A stretch of 64,000 nucleotides of DNA from UBA4744 sp963723165. GTDB lineage: Bacteria; Actinomycetota; Acidimicrobiia; Spongiisociales; UBA4744. Below, piece by piece: positions 33,242-42,357 of the stretch (within the stretch, counting starts at the first letter, position 1; every line of letters begins with the position of its first letter). A program made the position numbers and the translations under genes. The stretch lies in NCBI GenBank assembly GCA_963723165.1, contig CAVRPP010000003.1:441788-505787 (forward strand), in the 5' to 3' direction. Below the pieces are notes generated by a model. It saw nothing but the letters and a program-made list of their open reading frames with translations, was not told where the DNA came from and made no database searches.

Positions 33242-33870
33242 CGGAAAAGCCCTAGTTGCTCAATGCCATGCTCTGGCTCTGTTTCCAGTTGGGAACCGGC
33301 TCGAGCGTCCAACGTTGCCTTCATCAGGGCGAAATCCTCTTGCATCGAAGCCAGGACCGAAGCCGAGCCCCGCAGGGCGGCGGCCGGGTGGAAAGTGGGA
33401 ATGACGATACGGTTCCACCACGGATAGGCCCGACCTCGCAGCCGGGTGATCCCTCGTTCTTCTTTGAGCAGCAACTTCGTGGCGAAGTTGCCCAGGGTCA
33501 TGACAACGGCCGGGTCGATGAGCCGGATCTGTCCGGCCAGATAGTCCTTGCATGCGGCAATCTCATCGGGGCGGGGATCGCGGTTGCCTGGTGGGCGGCA
33601 CTTGACGACGTTGGCGATGTACACGTCGGACCGATCGAATCCGATCTCCGATAGGAGCCGGTTGAGGAGTTGGCCCGCAGCCCCAACAAATGGAAGGCCC
33701 TGGAGGTCTTCGTTTCTCCCTGGGCCCTCGCCGACGAACATCACCTCCGCTTGCGGGTTGCCATCGCCAAAGACGACGGTGGTGCGCGTGCTCGACAGCC
33801 CGCACGCAGTGCAACCGGACGCCTGACCGGCCATGATTTTGAGTTCCTGTGCCGCTGTTGTCTCTGACAT
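33238..33870 (-). CDS. Uracil-DNA glycosylase, family 4 (type with Fe-S cluster)
   Basis: A 210-residue enzyme that removes uracil from DNA. Four cysteines fit a 4Fe-4S site: 'GCTACGLS' (C-x2-C), 'VKCRPPGNRDP' and 'IAACKDYL'. Active-site motifs are 'FVGEGPGRNEDLQGLPFVG' and 'TFHPAAAL'. The start at 33870 (MSETTAAQE) is used; the ORF is open to 33939 but that part overlaps the previous gene. The last codons ('GSQLETE') fall on a heptad-like stretch (about 33279-33300). Confidence 0.92.
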   Translation of the reverse strand: MSETTAAQELKIMAGQASGCTACGLSSTRTTVVFGDGNPQAEVMFVGEGPGRNEDLQGLPFVGAAGQLLNRLLSEIGFDRSDVYIANVVKCRPPGNRDPRPDEIAACKDYLAGQIRLIDPAVVMTLGNFATKLLLKEERGITRLRGRAYPWWNRIVIPTFHPAAALRGSASVLASMQEDFALMKATLDARAGSQLETEPEHGIEQLGLFR

Positions 33871-33874
33871 TCTC

Positions 33875-34804
33875 TTACCCGGAGTCCAAACCTGCCGCCT
33901 CCTGCAACGCTGCCTCGATGGCACGACCCGTTGCGACAAATGCGGCTTCGCCGATCAGATCAGGCGAAGCCTCCACGTCGCCGCAGGAGACTGCAAAAGC
34001 GGCATCGCCATCATATCGAGTATGGCCCGGTCGGAGGCACACGGCCAGGGCATCGTGGGTTCGCACGGCCACCCGCAGCAAGTCGTTCCGACCGAGGCGG
34101 GCGTTGGTAGCAACCACCACCAGGGTGGTGTTGGTAGCCGGGTCTGGAAGCAAGGCCGGCGGTCCGGGGATGAGAGAGCCTCCGGTCAACGGCTCGCCTT
34201 CCAGCGTGAAGACGTCTCCGACGGCGTTGACCACGGCGAGGGCCCCGACCAGAGCTCCTTCGACCGACACTGAAGCCGACCCCAGGCCTCCTTTGGTGAT
34301 GGCTTCCATTCCCCGCCACCCGGCGACCGTCGCACCGGTGCCGGCGCCAACGCTGCCCATCACCACCGGATCGCCGGACGCCGCTCGCGCCGCCGCGGCA
34401 CCTTCAGCAGGTCCGGGCCGAACGCTCGGATCCCCGACGAATAGGTCGAAGATCACAGCCGTCGGAACGATAGGAACCGGCCCGACGAGGGTTTGATGAC
34501 CCCGGCCGGCGGCTTCAAGCTCGGCGACGACGCCGTCGGCCGCGGCTAACCCAAAAGCACTCCCCCCGGTCAGAAGGATCGCCTGGATCGTCTCGACCCG
34601 CATCCCGGGGGCCAGCAACGCCGTTTCGCGGCTGCCGGGGGCCGCTCCGCGGATCTCTACTGCGGCGACGTTCGGCTCCGGCAAGGTCAATACGGTGCAA
34701 CCGGTCATGGCGACTGGATCAGTCCAGTGGCCCACTTCGATGCCGGGGATGGACGTGATGGTCAAGGCACATACCGTCGCGGCAACCGGGGTCCGATCTG
34801 ACAC
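33875..34804 (-). CDS. P1 family (S58, DmpA/L-aminopeptidase D-esterase) peptidase
   Basis: A 309-residue Ntn-fold hydrolase. It has 'SIPGIEVGHWTDPVAMTG' at the N-terminus, 'LLTGGSAFGLAAADGVV', and the probable self-cleavage and nucleophile region near 'LVVVATNARLGRNDLLRVAV'. The GTG start at 34804 has TGAGGT 7 bp upstream and overlaps the end of alr by 43 bp. This peptidase is not a usual member of the alr-tsa operon. The 6-aminohexanoate and beta-peptide hydrolase relatives suggest broad peptide or amide substrates. Confidence 0.85.
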   Translation of the reverse strand: MSDRTPVAATVCALTITSIPGIEVGHWTDPVAMTGCTVLTLPEPNVAAVEIRGAAPGSRETALLAPGMRVETIQAILLTGGSAFGLAAADGVVAELEAAGRGHQTLVGPVPIVPTAVIFDLFVGDPSVRPGPAEGAAAARAASGDPVVMGSVGAGTGATVAGWRGMEAITKGGLGSASVSVEGALVGALAVVNAVGDVFTLEGEPLTGGSLIPGPPALLPDPATNTTLVVVATNARLGRNDLLRVAVRTHDALAVCLRPGHTRYDGDAAFAVSCGDVEASPDLIGEAAFVATGRAIEAALQEAAGLDSG

Positions 34805-35862
34805 ACAACCTCATACGAAATGGTGTCGAGGTGTTCTGCCCACTGATCCGCACTGACCTCCTCGGTCCCCTGCGAACCGAGCAGCACCACCTCGTCGCCC
34901 ACTTCGACCGGGTCATCGCCGACATCGACCACAACCTGATCCATGGTGACCGTTCCCGCCAGGGGGTGACGCTTGCCTCTGATCAGCACATCGCCGCCGT
35001 GCGCCCCCAACGCTCGCGGCAGGCCATCTGCGTAACCGACCGGAACGGTGGCGACGTGAGCGTCAACCGGGAGGGCTTTGCGACGACCGTACGACGGTCT
35101 TGTCCCGGCGGGGAGGTGTCGCACCATGGAAACATGGGAGACCACCCGCATGGCCGGCCGGAGGTCGAGTTCCGGCACGAGGCCGGGTGCGGGCCGCTGC
35201 CCGTAGATCCCGATTCCGACTCGCACCATGTCGAGCCGGGCCTCGGGGTAGAGCAATGTCGCCGCCGTATTGGCAGCATGTCGTAGGGGAACCTCAACAC
35301 CGGCTTTGCGGAGCGTCTCGATGAAACCATTGAAGGTGTCCAATTGTCTTCTCGTGAAAACGGCATCTTCTTCTGCCACTGCGAAGTGGGTCCAGACGCC
35401 TTCGAGTTGGAGGTGTCGATTGGCCTCGATGGCGGCCACCAATTCCCTGGCGTCCGCAACGGCAGCCCCAACTCGATGCATGCCGGTGTCCACTTTCAGG
35501 TGGGTAGCCAACGGCCGCTTGGCTACGCCACTGAGCGCTTTGACGAATCCCGATGTGTATACGGTCGGGATCAGATCCCAGGCGACCACCTCGGCCGCCG
35601 ACTGGTCGGGAGGTTCGGAGAGCAAGAGAATCGGGGCTTCGATCCCCGCCTCCCGAAGGCGGATGGCTTCCTCCACCAATGCCACGGCCAGCATGGGGGC
35701 TCCCGCCTCGACCGCAGCTTCGGCCACCGGGACATCCCCGTGCCCGTACGCGTCGGCTTTGACCACTGCGCAGAGCCGGGCGGGAGCGGCGATACCGGCC
35801 AGCAGGCGGACGTTGTGCGCGATCGCTGCGAGATCGATCTCGACCCAGGACGGTCTCACCAT
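34762..35862 (-). CDS. alr: Alanine racemase
   Basis: A 366-residue PLP enzyme giving D-alanine for peptidoglycan. The PLP lysine is in 'ARLCAVVKADAYGHG' near residue 34. The catalytic tyrosine lies in the second half in the beta-barrel domain, near 'MVRVGIGIYGQRP' and 'VGYADGLPR'. It overlaps nnr by 7 bp. The alr-tsaE neighbourhood is conserved in actinobacteria. Confidence 0.96.
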   Translation of the reverse strand: MVRPSWVEIDLAAIAHNVRLLAGIAAPARLCAVVKADAYGHGDVPVAEAAVEAGAPMLAVALVEEAIRLREAGIEAPILLLSEPPDQSAAEVVAWDLIPTVYTSGFVKALSGVAKRPLATHLKVDTGMHRVGAAVADARELVAAIEANRHLQLEGVWTHFAVAEEDAVFTRRQLDTFNGFIETLRKAGVEVPLRHAANTAATLLYPEARLDMVRVGIGIYGQRPAPGLVPELDLRPAMRVVSHVSMVRHLPAGTRPSYGRRKALPVDAHVATVPVGYADGLPRALGAHGGDVLIRGKRHPLAGTVTMDQVVVDVGDDPVEVGDEVVLLGSQGTEEVSADQWAEHLDTISYEVVCQIGPRLPRRYVP

Positions 35863-37265
35863 GCGAATCTCCCAATTTCGGTGGCCAGTCGTTCCGCAGT
35901 CACCGTACCGCGTTGAGCTACCGCTGAACCGGCGCGTCCATGCCAGAAGGCAGCCGACCGGCCGGCCGTCTCAGGATCAAGATCCCGGGCCCACAGGGCG
36001 GCTGCCAGACCGGTGAGCACGTCTCCTGTTCCGATGGTTGCCAGCTCGGCACCTCCGCTGGTAACCGCCCACAATTGCTCTCCGGCGATGAACGTTGGCG
36101 ATCCCTTGAGCAGCACCACTGCACCGGTTTGTGCCGCCAATTCCCGGGCGTTCTGGTACGTGGCATCCACGCCGGTCAGCCGGTGGAACTCGCCGCCATG
36201 AGGAGTAATGAGCGTCGGATTCGAGCGTTTGACGAGCTCTTCTGGACTGCGGAGCACGTTGATGCCGTCGGCATCGACGAGAAGCGGCCCTGCCCAATCC
36301 TCCATGAGGCCGGCCACGAAGCCTTCTTGCCCGGGCCCCAGTCCCGGGCCGAGGGCCATCACGTCGTAGCGGGCCGCCGTTCGCAGAATGGCGGGGACGT
36401 CGGTTGGGACAAACCGGGTTCCGGTGCCGATCCCGACGGTCATGATCTCCGCTGTCATTCCGGCGTAGATGGGTTGGAGGGCGGCGGGACAGGCAATAGT
36501 GACGGCTCCGGCCCCACCAACCAGGGCGCTGCGGGCGGCCAGATGAGCGGCCCCGGTCAATCCGGCCGAGCCGCCAACCACCAATACCGACCCGCTCGAC
36601 CACTTGTGGGCATGATGCGCCCGAACGGGACGGGGCGCGTCGGTTTCCTCACAGAGAAGGAAGTCGCCCTCTCCCCCAACGAGGCCGATGTCGGCTATCT
36701 CGAGGCGCCCGGATAGCTCCGGCCCCCGGCCGATGAGATGGCCGATCTTCAAAGCGTGGAAGGTGACCGTGCGGTTTGCATCGAATACCGGACCAGTGGC
36801 CAGGCCGGTGGATGCATCGAGTCCGCTCGGGATGTCAACCGCCAGGATTGGCCCCTCTGTTCCGGTCCAGACGGCTGCTGCGTTCGGCAACTCCCCCCGG
36901 AATCCGGCGCCAAAGAGTGCATCTATCACCAGATCGGCTGCAACGGCACCCTCGAGGCCCTGGACCCGCACTCCGGCTTCGACCGCCGATTGATGGGCCC
37001 ACACGGCGACGGGCGTTTTGGGGGGTGCGAGGGCATGCACCTCGACTGCAACCCCTCGCTGCTTGAGATAACGGGCGGCGACGTAGCCATCACCTCCGTT
37101 GTTGCCCGGCCCGGCCAGCACTACGACCCGGGAACCGTACGAAGCGCCCATGGCAACTGCAGCCAACGCCACCGCCAATCCGGCCCGTTCCATCAGCATC
37201 TCGACCGGATCAACCGCGCTCGCATCCAGCCGCGCCGATTCCTCAGGAGTGATGACAGGTTTCAT
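35856..37265 (-). CDS. nnr: Bifunctional NAD(P)H-hydrate epimerase / ADP-dependent dehydratase
   Basis: A 469-residue fusion that repairs damaged NAD(P)H. The N-terminal epimerase (YjeF_N, about 1-205) contains 'VVVLAGPGNNGGDGYVAARY' and 'LVIDALFGAGFRGEL'. The C-terminal ribokinase-like dehydratase (YjeF_C) contains 'HKWSSGSVLVVGGSAGLTGA', 'LITPHGGEFHRL' and 'TIGTGDVLTGL'. Length is normal for the fusion. It is first in the nnr-alr operon. Confidence 0.95.
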   Translation of the reverse strand: MKPVITPEESARLDASAVDPVEMLMERAGLAVALAAVAMGASYGSRVVVLAGPGNNGGDGYVAARYLKQRGVAVEVHALAPPKTPVAVWAHQSAVEAGVRVQGLEGAVAADLVIDALFGAGFRGELPNAAAVWTGTEGPILAVDIPSGLDASTGLATGPVFDANRTVTFHALKIGHLIGRGPELSGRLEIADIGLVGGEGDFLLCEETDAPRPVRAHHAHKWSSGSVLVVGGSAGLTGAAHLAARSALVGGAGAVTIACPAALQPIYAGMTAEIMTVGIGTGTRFVPTDVPAILRTAARYDVMALGPGLGPGQEGFVAGLMEDWAGPLLVDADGINVLRSPEELVKRSNPTLITPHGGEFHRLTGVDATYQNARELAAQTGAVVLLKGSPTFIAGEQLWAVTSGGAELATIGTGDVLTGLAAALWARDLDPETAGRSAAFWHGRAGSAVAQRGTVTAERLATEIGRFAW

Positions 37266-37369
37266 AGGACGGTCACTGCAGGAATGCTACTTGCGAGAGG
37301 CTCCGGGTTCCTCTTCTCCCTGTCACCGTGCGAACCCGCCGGCATGGGAAGTAGGACTAGTTTGGCCTC

Positions 37370-38101
37370 ATGGAGTGGTGGGAAGAATTCTTCAAGGGCG
37401 ACTGGGTCGACGTCCACGCATCCTTTTGGACCGACGCCCAGACCACCTCACAAGTAGACAGTATCGAACGGCTTCTGGAACTCGAACCGGGCGACACCCT
37501 TCTCGATGTTCCATGCGGCGAAGGGCGCATTGCACGCCAACTAGCAAGTCGCGGCTACCGGGTGACCGGCGTCGACCGGTCGCCGGAGCTATTGAACCTC
37601 GCAACCAAAGCAGCAGCAGCAGCCGGCCTCGATATCCGCTGGGAGCAGCGCGACATGCGTGACCTGCCGTGGGACGGCACGTTCGACGCCGTGGTTTGCT
37701 GGTGGGGCAGTTTCGGGTACTTCGACGAGGCAGGCGATGCCTCGTTCCTGGAAGCAACGGCTCGTGTCCTGAAACCGGGTGGGCGGTTGATCCTCGAAAA
37801 CCATGTGGTGGAGACGGTGCTGCCCCATTATCAAGCTCGAGGGTGGGAACAAGCCGGCGACGGGTTCGCTCTCACGGAGAACCGGTGGGACCACGCAACC
37901 GGCCGGATTGAGGGGGTCTGGACGCTCATCGTGGATGGCAAACAGACCGTGAGGAACGCTTCGATACGTTTGTACACCTATGCGGAGCTGGTGGGACTCC
38001 TCACCACGGCTGGGTTTTCCAACATCCGGGGCGTCGACCCGACCACCGACACCGAGTTTCAGCTGGGCTCACGCAAGCTGGTGTTGACCGCCGACAAGTA
38101 A
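37370..38101 (+). CDS. Class I SAM-dependent methyltransferase
   Basis: A 243-residue Rossmann methyltransferase. Motif I 'LLDVPCGEGRIARQLASRGY', the acidic end of strand 2 'VTGVDRSPELL', motif II 'FDAVVCWWGSFGYF' and motif III 'VLKPGGRLILEN' are visible. The substrate is unknown. It stands alone on the plus strand, interrupting the usual acpS-nnr pair. Confidence 0.85.
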   Translation: MEWWEEFFKGDWVDVHASFWTDAQTTSQVDSIERLLELEPGDTLLDVPCGEGRIARQLASRGYRVTGVDRSPELLNLATKAAAAAGLDIRWEQRDMRDLPWDGTFDAVVCWWGSFGYFDEAGDASFLEATARVLKPGGRLILENHVVETVLPHYQARGWEQAGDGFALTENRWDHATGRIEGVWTLIVDGKQTVRNASIRLYTYAELVGLLTTAGFSNIRGVDPTTDTEFQLGSRKLVLTADK

Positions 38102-38139
38102 GAAGTGAGACGGAAGCCGCAGCTCCTGCTCCATGGCTG

Positions 38140-38520
38140 CTACTTCTCGTGCTCGCCGACTGCGATGGCGAACACCATAGCCGTCACGTCGGTGTGAGTG
38201 ATGGTGACGAGCACGTCGGTCACGCCAAGCTGATCCGCCCTCGCCCTGGCCGTCCCGAAGAGATTGACCCTGGGGGCGCCACCGCCGGTTATCTCAATAT
38301 CCTGCCAGCGGATCCGGCGCCATCCAGTTCCCATGCTCTTCATCACGGCTTCCTTGCCGGCAAACCGGGCGGCGTACCGGCGGGCCGGGTGGGCAAAGCG
38401 GGAGGCGTAAGCTCGTTCGTGATCGGTGAACACCCGCTCGGGGAAACGTTCGTACTTCTCGAGCAACGCCTGGACCCGATCGATCTCAGCCAGGTCGACG
38501 CCCAATCCAATGATCCGCAT
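38140..38520 (-). CDS. acpS: Holo-[acyl-carrier-protein] synthase
   Basis: A 126-residue phosphopantetheinyl transferase that activates acyl carrier protein with coenzyme A. 'GLGVDLAEIDRVQALLEKY' carries the metal-binding aspartate, 'ARFAGKEAVMKSMGTGW' the second site, and 'VLVTITHTD' is near the C-terminus. The position upstream of nnr-alr is the actinobacterial arrangement. Confidence 0.95.
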   Translation of the reverse strand: MRIIGLGVDLAEIDRVQALLEKYERFPERVFTDHERAYASRFAHPARRYAARFAGKEAVMKSMGTGWRRIRWQDIEITGGGAPRVNLFGTARARADQLGVTDVLVTITHTDVTAMVFAIAVGEHEK

Positions 38521-38714
38521 CGCGCCACGCTACCCGAACCGGGCCGACAGCCGCCCGATCGGAATCGAACGGGAGCAAGCTCCGATGGATCCGGCGCTTG
38601 TTCTGCGCGCTGGCGCGGCCGCCCCGGTTTGAGTGATCCGGTGTCGTTCGGCCCTATTGAGTATGGGGTTGGCCACGTAGTGTTGGGACCGGACCAGCCG
38701 AACGGGAGAACTCA

Positions 38715-39701
38715 ATGAAGGCGATCGTTCAAGACGCGTATGGCTCATCTGAGGTCCTCGAGCATCAGGAAATCGACAAACCCGTCGTCAATGACAACGA
38801 GGTGCTGGTACGCGTCCACGCCGCCGCGATCCATGCCGGTGACTGGCTCCTGATGACGGGCCGCCCGCAGCTTTTCCGAATGGGGGTCGGGCTTCGAAAA
38901 CCAAGAAAGCAGATACCGGGATTCGACTTTGCGGGGACCGTCGAGGCGACCGGAAACAAAGCCGAGGAATTCCAACCAGGCGACGAGGTGTTCGGCGAAG
39001 CCGCCGGGGGAAGTTGCGCCGAGTATGTGTCCGTTTCTGAGGACAAGATGGCGTTGAAGCCGGCACGTCTCACGTTGCTGCAAGCCGCGGTGGTGCCCGT
39101 CTCCGGAGTCACCGCCCTTCGGGGGCTGCGCGATGCGGGGAAGGTTCGGCCGGGCCAGCAGGTGTTGATCAATGGGGCTTCAGGGGGCGTCGGCACGTTC
39201 GCCGTGCAGATCGCCAAGGCTCTGGGAGCCGAGGTGACCGGCGTTTGCAGCACGAGGAACGTCGAGCTGGTTCGATCGATCGGAGCCGATCACGTCATCG
39301 ACTACACCCAGGAAGACTTCACCCAAGGTGGTGAGCGTTACGACGTTATCCTCGACAACGTAGCCAACCACTCGCTGGCGGATTGCAGACGAGCACTGAC
39401 CCCAAAGGGGATTCTCCTCTCCAACAATGGAACCTCAGGCGGACGTTGGATCGGGCCGTTGGGTCGCATGGCAGCCGCAGCGTTGCTGTCGCTGTTCGTG
39501 CGCAAACAGAAGCCCCCGTTCTATGCGCCGGTGAGGAAGAGAGACCTGATCGATCTCACCAAGCTGATCGAAGCCGGCGAGATCACCCCGGTCATTGACA
39601 GGACCTACCCGCTGGCCAAGACCGCTGAGGCTATGGGCCACGTCGGCGAGGGACACGCTCGAGGGAAGGTCGCCATCACTGTGGAGCAGAACAACACGTG
39701 A
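38715..39701 (+). CDS. NAD(P)-dependent medium-chain alcohol dehydrogenase / quinone oxidoreductase
   Basis: A 328-residue MDR-family protein without zinc-ligand cysteines. GroES-like N-terminal domain 'HAAAIHAGDWLLMTG' and 'IPGFDFAGTVEATG'; Rossmann fold with 'LINGASGGVGTFAVQIAKAL' and 'DVILDNVAN'. It resembles NADPH:quinone reductases (reticulon-4-interacting-like). Substrate unknown. ACGGGAGAACTCA precedes the ATG, a weak GGGAG ribosome site. Confidence 0.88.
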   Translation: MKAIVQDAYGSSEVLEHQEIDKPVVNDNEVLVRVHAAAIHAGDWLLMTGRPQLFRMGVGLRKPRKQIPGFDFAGTVEATGNKAEEFQPGDEVFGEAAGGSCAEYVSVSEDKMALKPARLTLLQAAVVPVSGVTALRGLRDAGKVRPGQQVLINGASGGVGTFAVQIAKALGAEVTGVCSTRNVELVRSIGADHVIDYTQEDFTQGGERYDVILDNVANHSLADCRRALTPKGILLSNNGTSGGRWIGPLGRMAAAALLSLFVRKQKPPFYAPVRKRDLIDLTKLIEAGEITPVIDRTYPLAKTAEAMGHVGEGHARGKVAITVEQNNT

Positions 39702-39807
39702 CGGCCCGGGAGGGGAGACATTTCCTTCCATCCGATCAGGCACACCTTGGGTGACCAGAAGATTTGAGATGAAGCGCCGGCGACTTCAGGAAGGAGACGA
39801 TTGGATC

Positions 39808-40176
39808 ATGGAGGACGTGAGACTCGTCCTCTCAGGACTGTGGGTGGCTCTTATGCTGACCTATCTCTTGGGAGACGTGCTCCGGATATTCGCCGGCGAC
39901 TTCAAGGCCGGCGAAATAGATGGTGTAAGTGCAAATCAGTGGATGTGGGTACTGGCCGCCGTAGTGATGCTGATCCCGATTGTCATGGTGGTCTTGTCTC
40001 TCACGCTGGCGTATCCCGCAATCCGTTGGGTGACCATCGTCGCTGCCGTCTTCTTGGTTCTCTTCAACCTCGTAGGCCTGCCGTACAAAGGTCTCTACGA
40101 CAACTTCTTGATCGTCTTTGGCTTCCTGTTCAACGGATTGATCGTCTGGTACGCATGGACTTGGGTTCCTGCCTAG
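39808..40176 (+). CDS. Small four-helix membrane protein
   Basis: A 122-residue hydrophobic protein with four predicted helices. 'LSGLWVALMLTYLLGDVLRI' starts the first, and the last contains 'FGFLFNGLIVWYAWTW'. No family was recognised with certainty, though the pattern resembles small DUF6326-like proteins. The ATG at 39808 follows AAGGAG by about 12 bp; in-frame starts further up (39769) are possible. It lies 106 bp after the oxidoreductase gene. Confidence 0.65.
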   Translation: MEDVRLVLSGLWVALMLTYLLGDVLRIFAGDFKAGEIDGVSANQWMWVLAAVVMLIPIVMVVLSLTLAYPAIRWVTIVAAVFLVLFNLVGLPYKGLYDNFLIVFGFLFNGLIVWYAWTWVPA

Positions 40177-40209
40177 CGCCCGGCAGACCGTCGACCGGGG
40201 TACGAGCGA

Positions 40210-42036
40210 CTACTCCACGGTCACGCTCTTCGCCAGGTTGCGGGGCATATCGATGTCGTGTCCCAATTCCTTGGCCACGTGGTAGGCGAGCAACTGCAGC
40301 GGGATGATCGATAGGACCGGACTCAGGAAATCGGCCGTTCGGGGAATCCGCAGCACATGGTCCGCGTATTTGGCGACTTCTTCGTCGTCTTCGTAGGCAA
40401 CAGCTACCACACTGGCCCCCCGGGCTTTCACCTCCTGCAGCCCAGAGATGGTTTTGTCATACAGGTGCGACTGCGTGAGCACGACGACTACCGGTGTGCC
40501 GTCTGTGATCAGGGCAAGCGTCCCGTGCTTGAGTTCCCCGGCCGGCATCGCCTCGGAGTGCATATACGAGATCTCCTTCAGCTTCAGCGAACCCTCGGTT
40601 GCGACGGCGTAGTCGAGCCCGCGGCCGATGAAGTAGATGTCGTCGATTCCAGTTACCCGCCTCGCAATATCTGCGATCTCCGGGTCCATTTTCAGCACCC
40701 GGGTGGCCTTGGCGGGCAGCGCCTGGAGTTCCGCGGCGAGATAGGCAGCACGCTCGGGAGCGATCGTCCCCCGTTCGGTTCCCAATCGCAACGCCAGCAA
40801 ATACGAGCCGACCAGCATCGCCGTATAGGCCTTGGTTGAGGCGACTGCGATTTCCGGACCTGCCCGGGTATAGAGAATGTCGGCGGCGTCCCGGCTCAGA
40901 GTGCTGCCGACCACATTCGTGAGCGCCAGCACCCGCGACCCGAGGTCGGTGGCCAGGCGACCGGCGGCCAGGGTGTCGGCCGTCTCACCGGACTGGCTGA
41001 TGGCGATCGTCATGGTGCCGGGACGAATCAAAGGATCCCGGTACCGCAACTCGTGGGCATAGTCGATCTCGATCGGAATCCGCAGGGCCTTCTCCAGAAC
41101 GTCGCGAGCCACCAGACCTGCGTGATAGGCCGTCCCGCAGGCCGTGATCCAGATCTTCTCGAGGCCGGAAACGAATCCCTCCGGATAGCTCACGCCTTCG
41201 AGGGCAACAGAGCCATCCGTATGCAGACGTCCCCGCAGCGTCTCCTCGATCACGGAAGGCTGCTCATAGATCTCTTTCAGCATGAAGTGCTCGAAGCCGC
41301 CCTTCTCGGCCTGACCCGGGTCCCACGTCACCTCAATCGGGGCACGGGAAACGGGTTCTCCGGCGATGGTTTGGATGGTGACGCCGTCGGCGGTTATGTC
41401 GACCATCTCACCGTCGTCGATGACCAGCACAGAGCGCGTGTAGGGCAGGATGGCGGGGATGTCTGAGGCCAGGAAGGTCTCCCCATCTGCGAGACCAACT
41501 ACCAGCGGGCTGATCATCCTGGCAGCGACAATCCGGCCGGGTTCCCGGGCGCTCATGACGACGACCGCATACGCTCCCCGGGCGCGTCCAATCGCCCGGC
41601 GAACCGCCTCCAGAAGATCGCCGTCGTATTCTTCGGCGACGAGATGGACGAGCACTTCGGTATCGGTATCCGACTCGAACTCGTGACCTTCTTCTTGCAG
41701 AGCTTCCTTCAAGGTGAGGAAGTTCTCGATGATCCCGTTGTGGACCAGCACGAAATCACCGGAGGCGTCGACATGCGGGTGGGCGTTGATGTCGTTTGGT
41801 ACCCCATGGGTCGCCCAACGGGTGTGTCCGATTCCGGTCGTTCCGGCAATCGGGCTGTGTTCAAGAAGATCGTCGAGAACACGGAGTTTCCCCGCCGACT
41901 TTCGGACTTCGATTCGACCGTCGTGAGAGATCGCGATTCCTGCCGAGTCGTATCCTCGATACTCGAGCCGTCGCAGCGAAGAAACGAGCAATTCCTGAGC
42001 GTCCCGCGGACCGACGTAACCAACTATGCCGCACAT
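40210..42036 (-). CDS. glmS: Glutamine-fructose-6-phosphate aminotransferase (isomerising)
   Basis: A 608-residue enzyme making glucosamine-6-phosphate for cell wall. An N-terminal class II glutaminase has the catalytic Cys2 exposed after Met removal ('MCGIVGYVG'), with 'GHTRWATHG' following. Two SIS sugar-isomerase domains follow, with 'ITACGTAYHAG', 'AISQSGETADT', and the C-terminal 'RNLAKSVTVE' family ending. Its leader contains a glmS ribozyme, so high glucosamine-6-phosphate should trigger mRNA cleavage. Confidence 0.97.
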   Translation of the reverse strand: MCGIVGYVGPRDAQELLVSSLRRLEYRGYDSAGIAISHDGRIEVRKSAGKLRVLDDLLEHSPIAGTTGIGHTRWATHGVPNDINAHPHVDASGDFVLVHNGIIENFLTLKEALQEEGHEFESDTDTEVLVHLVAEEYDGDLLEAVRRAIGRARGAYAVVVMSAREPGRIVAARMISPLVVGLADGETFLASDIPAILPYTRSVLVIDDGEMVDITADGVTIQTIAGEPVSRAPIEVTWDPGQAEKGGFEHFMLKEIYEQPSVIEETLRGRLHTDGSVALEGVSYPEGFVSGLEKIWITACGTAYHAGLVARDVLEKALRIPIEIDYAHELRYRDPLIRPGTMTIAISQSGETADTLAAGRLATDLGSRVLALTNVVGSTLSRDAADILYTRAGPEIAVASTKAYTAMLVGSYLLALRLGTERGTIAPERAAYLAAELQALPAKATRVLKMDPEIADIARRVTGIDDIYFIGRGLDYAVATEGSLKLKEISYMHSEAMPAGELKHGTLALITDGTPVVVVLTQSHLYDKTISGLQEVKARGASVVAVAYEDDEEVAKYADHVLRIPRTADFLSPVLSIIPLQLLAYHVAKELGHDIDMPRNLAKSVTVE

Positions 42037-42102
42037 GGCAGTCTCCTTGCATCGTGAGGAGACCGGGAGGAACTACGGGGCCGTCGATGGTCCCACCCAC
42101 TC

Positions 42103-42255
42103 CGGTGTGGCTTCTGTCTCCGGGGTTACCCCCGGGGTTTGCTCCACACCGTTACGACCGTGGTAGCCGAGAGGGCATCCGCCGAAACTCGATACTCCCT
42201 CTTCCTCGTCACCCTCACCGCGATAATCCTGCGGCGGGGGCCGGGCGCTTCATGT
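42103..42255 (-). ncRNA. glmS ribozyme (GlcN6P-activated self-cleaving riboswitch)
   Basis: On the minus strand the core reads AGCGCC (cleavage expected just before the G at 42248), then 'GTGACGAGGAAGAGGGAG', 'TATCGAGTTTCGGCGGATG' and 'CCCTCTCGGCTACC'. These match the conserved glmS ribozyme core (GACGAGG, TATCGA, CGGCGGATGCC). The CGGTGTGG / CCACACCG helix (42103-42110 with 42144-42151) is the expected P4. It ends about 65 bp before the glmS start and explains the 321-bp gap after glmM. Confidence 0.93.
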
Positions 42256-42357
42256 TGTGTCCGTTCCCGGTCACTTTGTCTGCAGTGAGACTAGCGGCCC
42301 TTTCGAGCCATTCCTATGGGCAAAGCTGCTCGGTGGGTACGGGAGCGTCGAGTCGGG

